A stretch of 64,000 bases of DNA from Candidatus Aenigmatarchaeota archaeon (GCA_018304545.1 JAGVVZ010000005.1:1-64000), one strand, 5' to 3'. Shown: positions 45,521-54,522, counted from the first letter of the stretch. Program-made: numbers and translations. The notes: generated from the sequence alone by a model not told the origin.

Positions 45521-46348
45521 ATGCCTGTTAACGCTTCAATAGAATATTACAAAGCTGAAGAAGACTATAAATCTGCGAAAACAAGAGAGGAAAAAATAAG
45601 ATGCTTGGAAGAAATGATAAGATTGCTGCCAAAACACAAATCAAGTGAGCATGTTCTGGCCGAACTAAAAAAAAGACTGGCGAAATTAAAATCACAAAAA
45701 GAAGCTAAAACAGGAAGATCCGCATTTACATTTAAAAAAGAAGGTGTAGGGACTGTGTGTTTGATTGGCATGCCAAATTCTGGTAAAAGCACACTTTTAA
45801 AAAAAATAACAGGAGTGGATATTGAAATTTCTGATTACCCGTACACAACAACTAAACCTGAAATCGGCATGCTAAAATTTGAAGATGTAAGAATACAAAT
45901 TGTAGAAATACCTTCCACATTTGATTCCGAATGGATGAGTATAGCTCATAATTCTGATCTTGTTATAAGAGTTATAGATGGTAATGAAAATTTGACTTCT
46001 CAAAGAGTGGAAATTTCTGAAATTCTGAAAAAAAACAGAATAAAAATTAAAACAATAAAAATTATTGGAAAAAGACCTGTCGATATTGAAAAGTTAAAAA
46101 TGGAAATTTGGAAAAATTTAGGTAGGATAAGAGTTTATACAAAAACTCAAAACAAACCACCAGAGAAAACTCCAATAGTTTTGAAAAGAGGTTCCACAAT
46201 TTATGACGTCGTAAAACAGGTTCATAAAGAATTTTTAAAACATTTCAGATTCGCAAGAATTTGGGGAAAGTCAGTTAAATTTCCTGGAGCTACAGTTGGC
46301 TTAGATTATAAACTGGAAGATAAAGACATAGTACAAATTTTTTCGTGA
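45521..46348 (+). CDS. Obg/DRG-like GTPase with TGS domain
   Basis: 275 residues: a helical N-terminus (about 1-75), a G domain with P-loop LIGMPNSGKST (about 85-95), a switch region SDYPYTTTKPEIG and the C-terminal TGS domain (about 210-275, VLKRGSTIYDVVKQVH). It is shorter than the usual DRG (about 360 residues). The G3 motif is VEIPST rather than DxPG, and I see no clean NKxD, so nucleotide specificity may be altered. DRG proteins act on ribosomes. Confidence 0.85.
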   Translation: MPVNASIEYYKAEEDYKSAKTREEKIRCLEEMIRLLPKHKSSEHVLAELKKRLAKLKSQKEAKTGRSAFTFKKEGVGTVCLIGMPNSGKSTLLKKITGVDIEISDYPYTTTKPEIGMLKFEDVRIQIVEIPSTFDSEWMSIAHNSDLVIRVIDGNENLTSQRVEISEILKKNRIKIKTIKIIGKRPVDIEKLKMEIWKNLGRIRVYTKTQNKPPEKTPIVLKRGSTIYDVVKQVHKEFLKHFRFARIWGKSVKFPGATVGLDYKLEDKDIVQIFS

Positions 46349-46385
46349 ATACAAAACATTTATCCTTTTCTTTACTATATAATTT

Positions 46386-46793
46386 ATGCAAAAAATTTTT
46401 GTTGCGTTTCATTCAATTATAGAGAAAGATGGAAAAATATTAGTTTTGAAGAGATCCTCTAAAGATCCATTTAGCGCTGACTGTTGGGATCTGCCTGGTG
46501 GTGTAATGAATTTTGGTGAAGAAGTTGTGGCTGCTTTAAAGAGAGAAGTTAAAGAAGAGTGTGGTCTAGAAATTGAAACCTTAAGCCCAATGGATGTTTC
46601 TACCAGAATAGATAATGAAGAACAATATGTTGCAGTGACATTCATTTGTGAATACAAGTCCGGGACAGTAAAGTTAAGTAAAGATCATTCTGAATTCAAA
46701 TGGGTTGATGCTAAAAAAGTTCCCGATTTAGAGGATTTAAATTGGGTACTAGAAAAAGCGATATATCCATACATAGAGTTTACATCTATATAA
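46386..46793 (+). CDS. Nudix hydrolase (first of tandem pair)
   Basis: 135 residues with a complete Nudix box beginning GGVMNFGEEVVAALKREVKE and continuing ECGLE. These enzymes hydrolyse nucleoside diphosphates linked to another group. Substrate unknown. The next gene is a paralog 21 bases downstream. Confidence 0.92.
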   Translation: MQKIFVAFHSIIEKDGKILVLKRSSKDPFSADCWDLPGGVMNFGEEVVAALKREVKEECGLEIETLSPMDVSTRIDNEEQYVAVTFICEYKSGTVKLSKDHSEFKWVDAKKVPDLEDLNWVLEKAIYPYIEFTSI

Positions 46794-46814
46794 CTAATAT
46801 GATAAATTATTTTT

Positions 46815-47213
46815 ATGACTATAGTTGCTGTTTGTTCTATAATAAGAAAAAATAATAAAATACTTATAACTCAAAGATCAGAGGATGATGTTTATCCTAA
46901 TTTATGGGATTTACCTGGTGGACAATTAAATCATGGAGAAGACGTTATAATTGGTGTTAAAAGAGAGATCAAAGAAGAATGTGCTTTAGATGTATTTGTA
47001 TTATATCCGATAGATGTTGCAAGCAAAATATTTGGCGGAAAACATATAATTCTTATAACTTATTTAAGCGACTATAAATCCGGTGAGATTAAACTCAGTA
47101 AAGAGCATCAAAACTTTAAGTGGATATATCCAAGAACAGCTGCTAAAATGAAAAATTTAACATCTTTAACTAAGCATGCCATTAATGCGTATTTGAAATC
47201 TCTTTCTACTTAA
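46815..47213 (+). CDS. Nudix hydrolase (second of tandem pair)
   Basis: 132 residues with a Nudix box beginning GGQLNHGEDVIIGVKREIKE and continuing ECALD; the usual late Gly is Ala. It shares the plan and C-terminal HQNFKWI segment with the preceding gene (HSEFKWV), so the pair arose by tandem duplication. It ends one base before the convergent decarboxylase. Confidence 0.9.
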   Translation: MTIVAVCSIIRKNNKILITQRSEDDVYPNLWDLPGGQLNHGEDVIIGVKREIKEECALDVFVLYPIDVASKIFGGKHIILITYLSDYKSGEIKLSKEHQNFKWIYPRTAAKMKNLTSLTKHAINAYLKSLST

Positions 47214-48245
47214 TTATTTTATTATTACTACATCCAATTTTTGTAAATTGCAGAAATCTGTTGAAAAATTGTAAGCTCCGGCATTTAGAAAAACTATTTT
47301 GTTCCCTATTTTAGGATTTTTGAGTTTTACGTCATATCTAAAAATATCCATTGAACACGGTGTACATCCTTTTATAACGAATTGTTTGCCTTCTTCTAAT
47401 TCGTCTTCAACTAATAATTTTGTGGGTATTAGAAGTGTATCAAGTGCTCCATTATAGATCGAAGCATCAACAACAATATTATTGTCGTATATTGTTAGTA
47501 TTTCAGTTTCAAGTTTTGTTGAGGGGCCAGCTAAAAACCTTCCTGGTTCTATAATAGTTTTTATTCCGTAATTATCCATGAGCCAGTTTTTCAATTCCAC
47601 AATTTTTTCAAAAATAAATTTGGCATTCCTATCACTTGAGTTTTTGTATTCTATAGGTATACCGCCACCAATGTTTACGACATTTATTTTTTCAATTGTC
47701 TCTTTTTTCAATAGTTGTGATAATTCTTCTTTTAACGACCATTCGCTTGTATTCTGCGTTTTTCTATGAAAATGAATTCCTAGCTTGTCAATTTTTTTAT
47801 TATTCCTTAATTTTGGTATTAAATCATTAATTTCATCTGAACTCATTCCAAACACAAAATATTTTCCTGTGTGTATTGTATACTCTTTTAGTTTCATTCT
47901 TAACAGAAGGTTGATTTTTATATTAATTTTATCTATATAATTTATCAAAGTTTCCAAATCTTTCTCATTATCGACAACAAAATTTCTTATACCCATTTTT
48001 AGGATTTCGTTTAGTCTATCGTTATTCCAGGCTTGTGCTAGAAACCAAATTCTGCTTTTGTCTTTGATAAAGTGCAATGACTCCATCATATGTATACTGA
48101 AAAATGACTCCGTATTGTCTTCTAATATATGAGCTATCTCCGGTAAAGTTTTCAAACTGTAAGAAATATCTAATCCTAAATCTTTCAGGATTTTATATTG
48201 ACTCAATAATTTAGATTTACTTACAATAAATCTAGATTTTGTCAT
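47214..48245 (-). CDS. PLP-dependent (ornithine/diaminopimelate/carboxynorspermidine-type) decarboxylase
   Basis: 343 residues. Alanine-racemase-fold decarboxylase: PLP Lys in SYSLKT (about residue 32), a Gly-rich phosphate loop NIGGGIP and EPGRFLAGP, and a GCTPCSMD segment with the active-site Cys. The short length and GCTPCS context recall carboxynorspermidine decarboxylase, which makes polyamines. It overlaps deoxyhypusine synthase by four bases, the enzyme that consumes spermidine, which supports a polyamine role. Confidence 0.85.
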   Translation of the reverse strand: MTKSRFIVSKSKLLSQYKILKDLGLDISYSLKTLPEIAHILEDNTESFFSIHMMESLHFIKDKSRIWFLAQAWNNDRLNEILKMGIRNFVVDNEKDLETLINYIDKINIKINLLLRMKLKEYTIHTGKYFVFGMSSDEINDLIPKLRNNKKIDKLGIHFHRKTQNTSEWSLKEELSQLLKKETIEKINVVNIGGGIPIEYKNSSDRNAKFIFEKIVELKNWLMDNYGIKTIIEPGRFLAGPSTKLETEILTIYDNNIVVDASIYNGALDTLLIPTKLLVEDELEEGKQFVIKGCTPCSMDIFRYDVKLKNPKIGNKIVFLNAGAYNFSTDFCNLQKLDVVIIK

Positions 48246-49180
48246 TTTATCAATTCCTCTTCGGATAAAACATCCAATGCTGCCATCATTGTTAGAGGGA
48301 AGAACACACTAACATCACCTATAACTGTTACGGCATCTGCGTTATCTTTTATTTTGCCCCAACTTTTTGCTTCTCTTGTTGTTGCTCCGCTCATACTGCC
48401 AGAGTACTCTCTTGCAGTTGTCATATAAACAGCATAGTCAGCTCCACCGTTTATTAATGTTCCAAGAATAGCATGGTGTTTAGATACGCCACCACCTAAA
48501 GCAATTATACCTTTTTTGTCATCGTGTGTTGAACTGAAAATTAAATTGGAGAAATCTTTAACAACATCTATCATGAAATCTTGGTGATCTTGTTGGAATA
48601 AAAATAAATGAAAGCCAAATGCGCCATCTGTTATAGCAGGACAAAATATTGGAACATTCTTTTTTGCAGCTTGGTATAAAATAGAATTTTCATTGTTTAG
48701 CATTAGTCCAATCTCTCTTAGCAACTCACTAACAGAATATCTGTTTTTTTTCTCATAGAGTTTTTTCAACACGTCTTTTATATACGCTTCAAATTTTTCA
48801 TAACTTTCATTTTTGATAAACAAATTGCCTACTCTGTTCATTCCCTTTTCATGAGACGCGACATCGTCTGCAGAATAACTTCCAATAATAAAATCTTCTC
48901 CGATGGCTTTCATTATATCTTCTTCTACACTTCCAACCGTTGTTATTAACGTATCAACCATACCAAGCTCAATTAACTGTGCAAAAAACCCTCTCAGCCC
49001 CGAAGTTGCCATGTTTGATGTAAACGTGAGATATATTTTGGCCTTTTCTCTCTTCATTTTTATTATGCATTCTGTAGCTTTGCCTAATTCGACTCCTTGA
49101 AATCCGCAACTACTTAAATCCTTAACAAGATCTGTTATTTTCTTTCCTTTTATCCATTTGATATCTTTTACTAAAGTCAA
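48242..49180 (-). CDS. dys: Deoxyhypusine synthase
   Basis: 312 residues from a TTG at 49180, with GGTGA a few bases upstream. DHS transfers an aminobutyl group from spermidine to a Lys of aIF5A. The catalytic Lys lies in GGGVSKHH (about residue 235). The NAD-binding segments TSNMATSGLRG, TTVGSVEED and PAITDGAFG are also clear. Confidence 0.95.
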   Translation of the reverse strand: MTLVKDIKWIKGKKITDLVKDLSSCGFQGVELGKATECIIKMKREKAKIYLTFTSNMATSGLRGFFAQLIELGMVDTLITTVGSVEEDIMKAIGEDFIIGSYSADDVASHEKGMNRVGNLFIKNESYEKFEAYIKDVLKKLYEKKNRYSVSELLREIGLMLNNENSILYQAAKKNVPIFCPAITDGAFGFHLFLFQQDHQDFMIDVVKDFSNLIFSSTHDDKKGIIALGGGVSKHHAILGTLINGGADYAVYMTTAREYSGSMSGATTREAKSWGKIKDNADAVTVIGDVSVFFPLTMMAALDVLSEEELIK

Positions 49181-49353
49181 TCTATCACCATTTTAGAAAT
49201 TTAGAATAGATATTAGCGAAATCTGATATTCAGAAAACTTAGGGAGTTTTTATTATAATCATTCTAGAAATATAGAAACATATAAGTTTAAAACCTTTAC
49301 TTTGGTGCCACGTTTTACTAACTGATTTATAATTTGAATAATAAAGTGTTATT

Positions 49354-51096
49354 ATGAATTTATCAAACCAAATTAAAAATGATATAATTTTAATTTTAGA
49401 GAAAATAGATTTTCTTAAAAATTCAGGTATCTTGGAAACTCTAGAAAAACCGCCCCAAGAAGAGTTTGGTGATATAGCAAGTAATGTATGTTTTTCGTTA
49501 GCCAAAGAATTGAAAAAATCTCCTATGCAAATAGCTCAAGATATCGTCTCTAAAATTCAAATACCGAAAAATTCTTTGATACAGAAAATTGAAGCTAAAG
49601 GCGGATATGTTAATTTCTTTTATAATCATCAAGAACTTTCTAAATTATTGATAAAGGAAATTTTGAAACAGGATAAGAAATACGGTTCTTCTAAAATTGG
49701 CAAAGGTAAAAAAGTTATAGTTGAATATAGTTCACCAAATATCGCAAAACCTTTCACCATAGGTCATTTAAGGTCTACCATAATCGGTAATGCTGCTGCA
49801 AATATATTGGAATTTGCTGGATGGAAAGTTTATAGAGATAATCATTTAGGTGATTGGGGCACACAGTTCGGTAAACAAGTTTATGCAATTCAGAATTGGG
49901 GAGACGAAAAGGAACTGGATAACTCAAAAAATCCTGTTAAAGAATTAGTTAATCTTTATGTTAAATTTCATCAAGAAGCAGAAAAAAATCCCGTTTTGGA
50001 AGAAGAAGGGCGTAAATGGTTCAAAAGATTAGAGGATAGAAATCCTATAGCAAGAAGATTGTGGAAGAAATGCATCGAATGGTCAATGAAAGAATTTAAT
50101 AGAATTTATAAGCGTCTTAATGTAAAATTTACAGAAAATAATGGAATGGGATATGGAGAATCATTTTTTGAAGATAAGATGAAAGATGCTGTAGAAGAAT
50201 TAGAGAAGAAAAATTTACTCAAAGAAAGCAAAGGTGCGAAGTTGATATTTTTTCCGAATGATAAGTTGCCACCTCTTATGATTATTAAAAACGATGGTGC
50301 GACTTTATATTCAACACGTGATTTGGCCACAGATAAATTTAGATTGAATAAATACGGCAAAGATATTGTTGTTATAAACGAGACAGGTTATGAACAGTCT
50401 CTATACTTCAATCAAATATTTGCTGCTGAAGAAATGCTTGGATGGTATAAAAAGGGGCAGAGATATCATTTGAAACATGGTATGTTTAGATTTAAAGAGG
50501 GCAAAATGTCAACAAGAAAGGGTAATGTTATTTGGTTAGAAGATGTATTAGACGAAGCAGTAGAAAAGGTTAAGGAAAAAATTGAAAAATCTTCTAATAA
50601 CAAACTATCTGATAAACAAAAAATAAACACTGCAGAAACCGTTGGTATCGGAGCCATAAAATATTTTGATTTATCTCATGATTCAGTTAATGATATAGTT
50701 TTTGATTGGGAAAGAATTTTATCTTTTGATGGAGACACGGGACCGTATTTACAATACGCATATGTAAGAGGAAAAAATATTTTGAAAAAAGCGAAGAAAT
50801 GGAAGGAAACCTATTCATTCGAAAAGTTGAGTAATGAAGAAAAGAAAATATTGAATAAACTTTTAGAATTACCATCTATTATTGAAAAAGCATCAAAAGA
50901 ACTGAAACCAAATTATATATGCAATTACGCTTATGAATTATCTGATTTATTTAATACTTTTTATCATATGCATCCTGTGCTACAAATACAAGATAAAAAT
51001 TTGAAAAACTTTAGACTGACTTTGGTTAAAGCATTTACAACCACGTTGAAAAATTGTCTAACACTTTTAGGAATAGATACACCAGAAGTTATGTGA
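49354..51096 (+). CDS. argS: Arginyl-tRNA synthetase
   Basis: 580 residues. Class I synthetase: the HIGH-type motif is KPFTIGHLRST (about residue 136), KMSTR replaces KMSKS in EGKMSTRKGNVIWL (about 384), and the N-terminal additional domain and C-terminal anticodon-binding helices are present. The DNHLGDWGTQFGKQ segment is highly characteristic. It is followed 10 bases later by a B3/B4 domain gene. Confidence 0.97.
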   Translation: MNLSNQIKNDIILILEKIDFLKNSGILETLEKPPQEEFGDIASNVCFSLAKELKKSPMQIAQDIVSKIQIPKNSLIQKIEAKGGYVNFFYNHQELSKLLIKEILKQDKKYGSSKIGKGKKVIVEYSSPNIAKPFTIGHLRSTIIGNAAANILEFAGWKVYRDNHLGDWGTQFGKQVYAIQNWGDEKELDNSKNPVKELVNLYVKFHQEAEKNPVLEEEGRKWFKRLEDRNPIARRLWKKCIEWSMKEFNRIYKRLNVKFTENNGMGYGESFFEDKMKDAVEELEKKNLLKESKGAKLIFFPNDKLPPLMIIKNDGATLYSTRDLATDKFRLNKYGKDIVVINETGYEQSLYFNQIFAAEEMLGWYKKGQRYHLKHGMFRFKEGKMSTRKGNVIWLEDVLDEAVEKVKEKIEKSSNNKLSDKQKINTAETVGIGAIKYFDLSHDSVNDIVFDWERILSFDGDTGPYLQYAYVRGKNILKKAKKWKETYSFEKLSNEEKKILNKLLELPSIIEKASKELKPNYICNYAYELSDLFNTFYHMHPVLQIQDKNLKNFRLTLVKAFTTTLKNCLTLLGIDTPEVM

Positions 51097-51105
51097 GGCT
51101 TTTTT

Positions 51106-51810
51106 GTGAAATTTATAATAAACAATAAAATCTTTCAAAGATTTCAGGGATTAAATATAGGAGTAATTGTCGCAAAAAATATAAACAACAGAGATCTACC
51201 CGAAGAAATAATTAAAAAAATTAGAGAAGAAGAAAAAAAAATAATAAAGGAATTTGATACTGAGAATTTATCACAAAACCCGAAAATAGATATCTGGAGA
51301 AAGACATACTCGATATTTGGCGCTAAACCCAAGGAACATAAATCTTCCGTTGAAAATCTTTATAGATTAATATTGAAAGGAACAGAATTGAGACATATCA
51401 ACAAACTTGTGGATATATACAATTTCATATCTCTGAAACACATGCTTCCTGTTGGTGGAGAAGATCTAGATAAAATGAAAGGTGATCTTATCCTAACTTT
51501 TGCGAATCAAAATGAAACACCTGTTTTGTTATTGGGAGATAAAGAACCAAGATCACCCCATGAAGATGAAGTTATTTACAAAGATGATGTATCCGCAGTG
51601 TGTCGTAGATGGAATTGGAGAGAAGCTGAAAGAACGAAATTAACTGAAGATACGAAAAATTGTGTTTTAGTTATAGAAGGTTTACAACCTGTTACTAAAG
51701 AAGAAATAGAAAATGCCACACGAGAACTAAGAGAATTAGTTGAAAGATATTGTGGTGGTAATATAGTTTATGATACACTTAATGAAAATAGAACCGAAGT
51801 TTCAACTTAG
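51106..51810 (+). CDS. Stand-alone B3/B4 domain protein
   Basis: 234 residues from a GTG at 51106. The B3/B4 domain is the editing module of the PheRS beta subunit, which hydrolyses mischarged tRNA; free-standing copies exist in bacteria and archaea. Visible features: NIGVIVAKNINN, WRKTYSIFGAKPKEHKSS, the central NKLVDIYNFISL with the KHMLPVGGEDLDK segment, and AVCRRWNWREAERT near the end. Its position after argS suggests co-transcription and a quality-control role. Confidence 0.88.
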   Translation: MKFIINNKIFQRFQGLNIGVIVAKNINNRDLPEEIIKKIREEEKKIIKEFDTENLSQNPKIDIWRKTYSIFGAKPKEHKSSVENLYRLILKGTELRHINKLVDIYNFISLKHMLPVGGEDLDKMKGDLILTFANQNETPVLLLGDKEPRSPHEDEVIYKDDVSAVCRRWNWREAERTKLTEDTKNCVLVIEGLQPVTKEEIENATRELRELVERYCGGNIVYDTLNENRTEVST

Positions 51811-51815
51811 ATATA

Positions 51816-53060
51816 TTATATTTGCATTCTTAACAATTCCTCGAAAATCCTTTCAATACGTTCCGGATCATGCCTTATTACTTTCTGTCCTCTGTCAATA
51901 TCCGTGTCGACGATAGCAAGACTTCTCCTCAGAAGCATAGGAACTTTGTTATACGGTGGTTGATCAAATGTGGATTTCAAAATTATTTCATCTTGATCAG
52001 TACACTGTACGGGTGTGGCGTGTTTTCTTGCATATCTTTCTTGCACATAATTTGGGATTCGTCGTCTTTTTGGAGCATATATCCCATAATCGTGTGCAAC
52101 AACTACATCTGGAACACATCCAGTAATTTTTGTAGCCAAAGCAACATGCTGAGTTAGGTCAAGTCTTACAACACATCCATTAATTACGTAATGCGTTTGA
52201 TTTTGTTCTGTCATTAAATTTATCCAAAAATCTAAAGGAAAAGAAGAACGTTGTATATGATCTCTTATTTCCGGCAACATCATACCCCAAAGATTTGCCA
52301 CCATACTAGTAGCGCATAATGATAATCTTCTTAGATTTGACAATGTTGATAAAACTTCTGGATTAACATCTACTTTTCCACCACCATTTTTGCTATGTGT
52401 CACGTTATATATAGGAGATATAATTTCGTCCTCATCTAAACGATGTTCTCCAGTCAAGGAATTTTCATCGATAGTAGTTATGTGAAGCGTATACGGTGAT
52501 TCACTTACGGGAACACAATAAACAGCAGAGTCCAGTCCTTCTTCAAGTAGTCTTATACCAGCAACATTTCCATGTTTAAGCATTAAAGCAGCAAGAATTA
52601 GGTTTCCTAGAGTGTGACCTTTTGTCTGACTTCCTTCTCCAGAATCTTCCCCAAATTCAAATCTGTAGTCAGGGGATAATATATCATATATAACTTTTAA
52701 TGCCCCTTTGCAACCCTCTATTCCTCTTTCATCTGCAGCTATCCTCACTAATTCTTTTACTTGTCTTTTTTTCAACGGGCCATCGTGGTCGAATCTATAG
52801 AATAAAAGATTGGATAAATGATCATAAATCCCCCCCTTATAACACGAAGCACCCATTATTAATTTCCAATAATCTCCAGGTGGAAGTAAACCGAAATTTC
52901 TGAAATATCTTGATGAACCGCCATCATCTCCGCATCCACAAAAAGCAATAACAGGAACCTCTCGCTTATGATGTAGTCTTTTAATAGCTCGACCATACTG
53001 AAAACCGGAATGCCCACCCGTGATGATTCCTAGCGGTTTTCCAGAGTAGTCGTTACTTAT
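51816..53060 (-). CDS. YvcK/CofD-like nucleotide-binding protein, apparent ATA start
   Basis: 414 residues if started at 53060. The family signature lies in GIITGGHSGFQYGRA, CGDDGGSSRYFR and LLPPGDYWK at the N-terminus, with KGHTLGNLILAAL further on. A start at the first ATG (52856) would remove the first three motifs. The full-length frame has no ATG, GTG or TTG upstream of them; ATA at 53060 has GAGGT (53068-53072) seven bases upstream and a TATATAAA 25-32 bases upstream. YvcK proteins bind UDP-sugars and act in cell-envelope and carbon metabolism. An ATG at 53065 would need a one-base frameshift. Confidence 0.85.
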   Translation of the reverse strand: MSNDYSGKPLGIITGGHSGFQYGRAIKRLHHKREVPVIAFCGCGDDGGSSRYFRNFGLLPPGDYWKLIMGASCYKGGIYDHLSNLLFYRFDHDGPLKKRQVKELVRIAADERGIEGCKGALKVIYDILSPDYRFEFGEDSGEGSQTKGHTLGNLILAALMLKHGNVAGIRLLEEGLDSAVYCVPVSESPYTLHITTIDENSLTGEHRLDEDEIISPIYNVTHSKNGGGKVDVNPEVLSTLSNLRRLSLCATSMVANLWGMMLPEIRDHIQRSSFPLDFWINLMTEQNQTHYVINGCVVRLDLTQHVALATKITGCVPDVVVAHDYGIYAPKRRRIPNYVQERYARKHATPVQCTDQDEIILKSTFDQPPYNKVPMLLRRSLAIVDTDIDRGQKVIRHDPERIERIFEELLRMQI

Positions 53061-53067
53061 TTCATCT

Positions 53068-53072
53068 ACCTC
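53068..53072 (-). promoter_or_regulatory. Shine-Dalgarno-like GAGGT before the YvcK-like gene
   Basis: Minus-strand GAGGT, seven bases from ATA at 53060 and three bases from the out-of-frame ATG at 53065. Confidence 0.5.
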
Positions 53073-53078
53073 TTGATA

Positions 53079-53213
53079 TTACAATTTATATACTACAGAA
53101 ACGGGCTGTGTAAATATTCTAGAACATTCCTTACACTCAAATATAGATGGATCTCCAAAGTCCAATATTGAAACTTTTTTTGACCTACAATGTTTGCATA
53201 TCATACTCATCAT
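53079..53213 (-). CDS. Small zinc-ribbon protein (44 residues)
   Basis: ATG at 53213 opens a 44-codon frame (or 43 from 53210). CKHC and CKEC pairs separated by 17 residues form a zinc ribbon, the only recognisable element. Too small for routine gene finders. The stop TAA (53079-53081) is in the same frame as the YvcK-like gene, separated by six codons from its ATA. Zinc ribbons of this kind occur in transcription or ribosomal proteins; the role here is unknown. Confidence 0.7.
   Translation of the reverse strand: MMSMICKHCRSKKVSILDFGDPSIFECKECSRIFTQPVSVVYKL
53085..53092 (-). promoter_or_regulatory. TATA-like element upstream of the YvcK-like gene
   Basis: TATATAAA on the minus strand, centred about 28 bases before ATA at 53060. 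It lies inside the zinc-ribbon gene, so it could allow separate transcription. Confidence 0.4.
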
Positions 53214-53330
53214 CTAAAAGATTCACAAGAGGAAAGCTGAAGTCGCAATTATTTCGGAACAACTCCTTTAGATTTGACTTGCTTTCCTTGTAACCTAATA
53301 TATAATATGATAACAACATATATAAGGAGT

Positions 53331-53390
53331 GCCTAAAAATGGCTTCTTAGGTATAAAACAGTTCGGTTTTAAAAGAGGCTAATTAGGCCT
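53331..53390 (+). other. Possible structured RNA with three hairpins
   Basis: Between the divergent zinc-ribbon and regulator genes. CCTAA (53332-53336) pairs with TTAGG (53347-53351); AAAAC (53355-53359) with GTTTT (53366-53370); AGGC (53376-53379) with GCCT (53387-53390). GCCTAA (53331-53336) could instead pair with TTAGGC (53083+300, i.e. 53383-53388), so two alternative folds exist. A TATA-like element precedes it. The stems are short. Confidence 0.25.
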
Positions 53391-53437
53391 TGATCACTAA
53401 AAAAATTTTTATAATATTAACATACCATTTATAATGC

Positions 53438-54373
53438 ATGAAATATCTTCTTGAAGAATCGGAAGAAGGTCACAAAGCGTTTACCACAATGATGATAGAA
53501 AATCCCAAACTATTTTCTATATTGTCTAATGATCTTGCTCTAAAAATTATAAAAGAACTGGGAAAATCTCCCGCATGTGCCTTTGATATAGCAAGGAAAC
53601 TGAAGGTTCATGAGCAGAAAGTCTACTATCATATGAGAAATCTGGAAAAATCTGGAATTATAAAATTAATAAGAATAGAAGATAGGGTTGGAGCGTCGGC
53701 CAAAATATATCAACCATATTCTTCAATGGTATCATTTAAGCTCTTCGACGGAGAACCAATAAACGATATAAAAACAAAAATAACACAATTGAAATTCCTT
53801 AAGCCTTTTATTGAGAATGGTAAATTGAATTCATTAATTATTGTTGGAAGCCCAGATCCTCATGGAAAATATAAATCTCCAGCTTCTGACGGGTACTGTG
53901 CCATCAATCTGGGTGCTTGTCTTGGACAGTTCATTACAGGATTTAATGAACCTCTGTATAAATTAGATACGCAAATAAAAGAGGTTGATTTGAAGCAAAA
54001 TTTAATATTGATAGGTGGTCCAAAGGCAAACATGATTACAGATAAAGTAAACAAAGAACTCCCGATATATTTCGATTATTCCTCTGAATCACTTGATTGG
54101 AATATAGTGTCTACTACAACGAAGAATGTCTATAAAGACAAATACATAGGCTTTGTTGCGAGAATAAATAATCCCTTTAGCAAAGATAAAGAGATTCTAG
54201 TTCTGGCTGGAAAAGGATTTACGGGCAGTAGGGCAGCTGTTTTGGCTTTAACTAAACACATGAAACAAGTATCAAAAGGTAATTTAGTAAACCCTGAAAT
54301 TATAGCAAAAGTTGTTAGAGGTATAGATGTAGATTCGGATATGCTTGTTGATGATGTGGAATTTTTAGAATAA
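53438..54373 (+). CDS. Winged-helix transcriptional regulator with C-terminal sensor-like domain
   Basis: 311 residues. Residues about 25-85 form an ArsR/MarR-type winged helix (LALKIIKELGKSPACAFDIA, VHEQKVYYHMRNLEKSGII). The C-terminal half (about 115-311) has IVGSPDPHG, NLILIGGPKANM and VLAGKGFTGSRAAVLAL, resembling the S-layer-type C-terminal domain seen in some archaeal regulators and S-layer proteins; the resemblance is by memory. A TATA-like tttttataatatta (about 53405) places the start leaderless. Confidence 0.8.
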   Translation: MKYLLEESEEGHKAFTTMMIENPKLFSILSNDLALKIIKELGKSPACAFDIARKLKVHEQKVYYHMRNLEKSGIIKLIRIEDRVGASAKIYQPYSSMVSFKLFDGEPINDIKTKITQLKFLKPFIENGKLNSLIIVGSPDPHGKYKSPASDGYCAINLGACLGQFITGFNEPLYKLDTQIKEVDLKQNLILIGGPKANMITDKVNKELPIYFDYSSESLDWNIVSTTTKNVYKDKYIGFVARINNPFSKDKEILVLAGKGFTGSRAAVLALTKHMKQVSKGNLVNPEIIAKVVRGIDVDSDMLVDDVEFLE

Positions 54374-54522
54374 TTTATTTTCTATCCCTAACTTTTTATT
54401 AAAGTTGTCTAATATCAAACCACTAAAGCTTTGATAAGAACATATATGCCCTGTAAATGCCAAAATACTTGAATTTTCATTGAAAGTTGTCCATTATATA
54501 TTCGATTTCACATAGTATATTG

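Noticed and set aside
53317-53352. GGAG followed by ATG at 53340 as a small gene
   Set aside because: The frame stops after three codons (ATG GCT TCT TAG); at most a leader, and better explained as part of the hairpin region.
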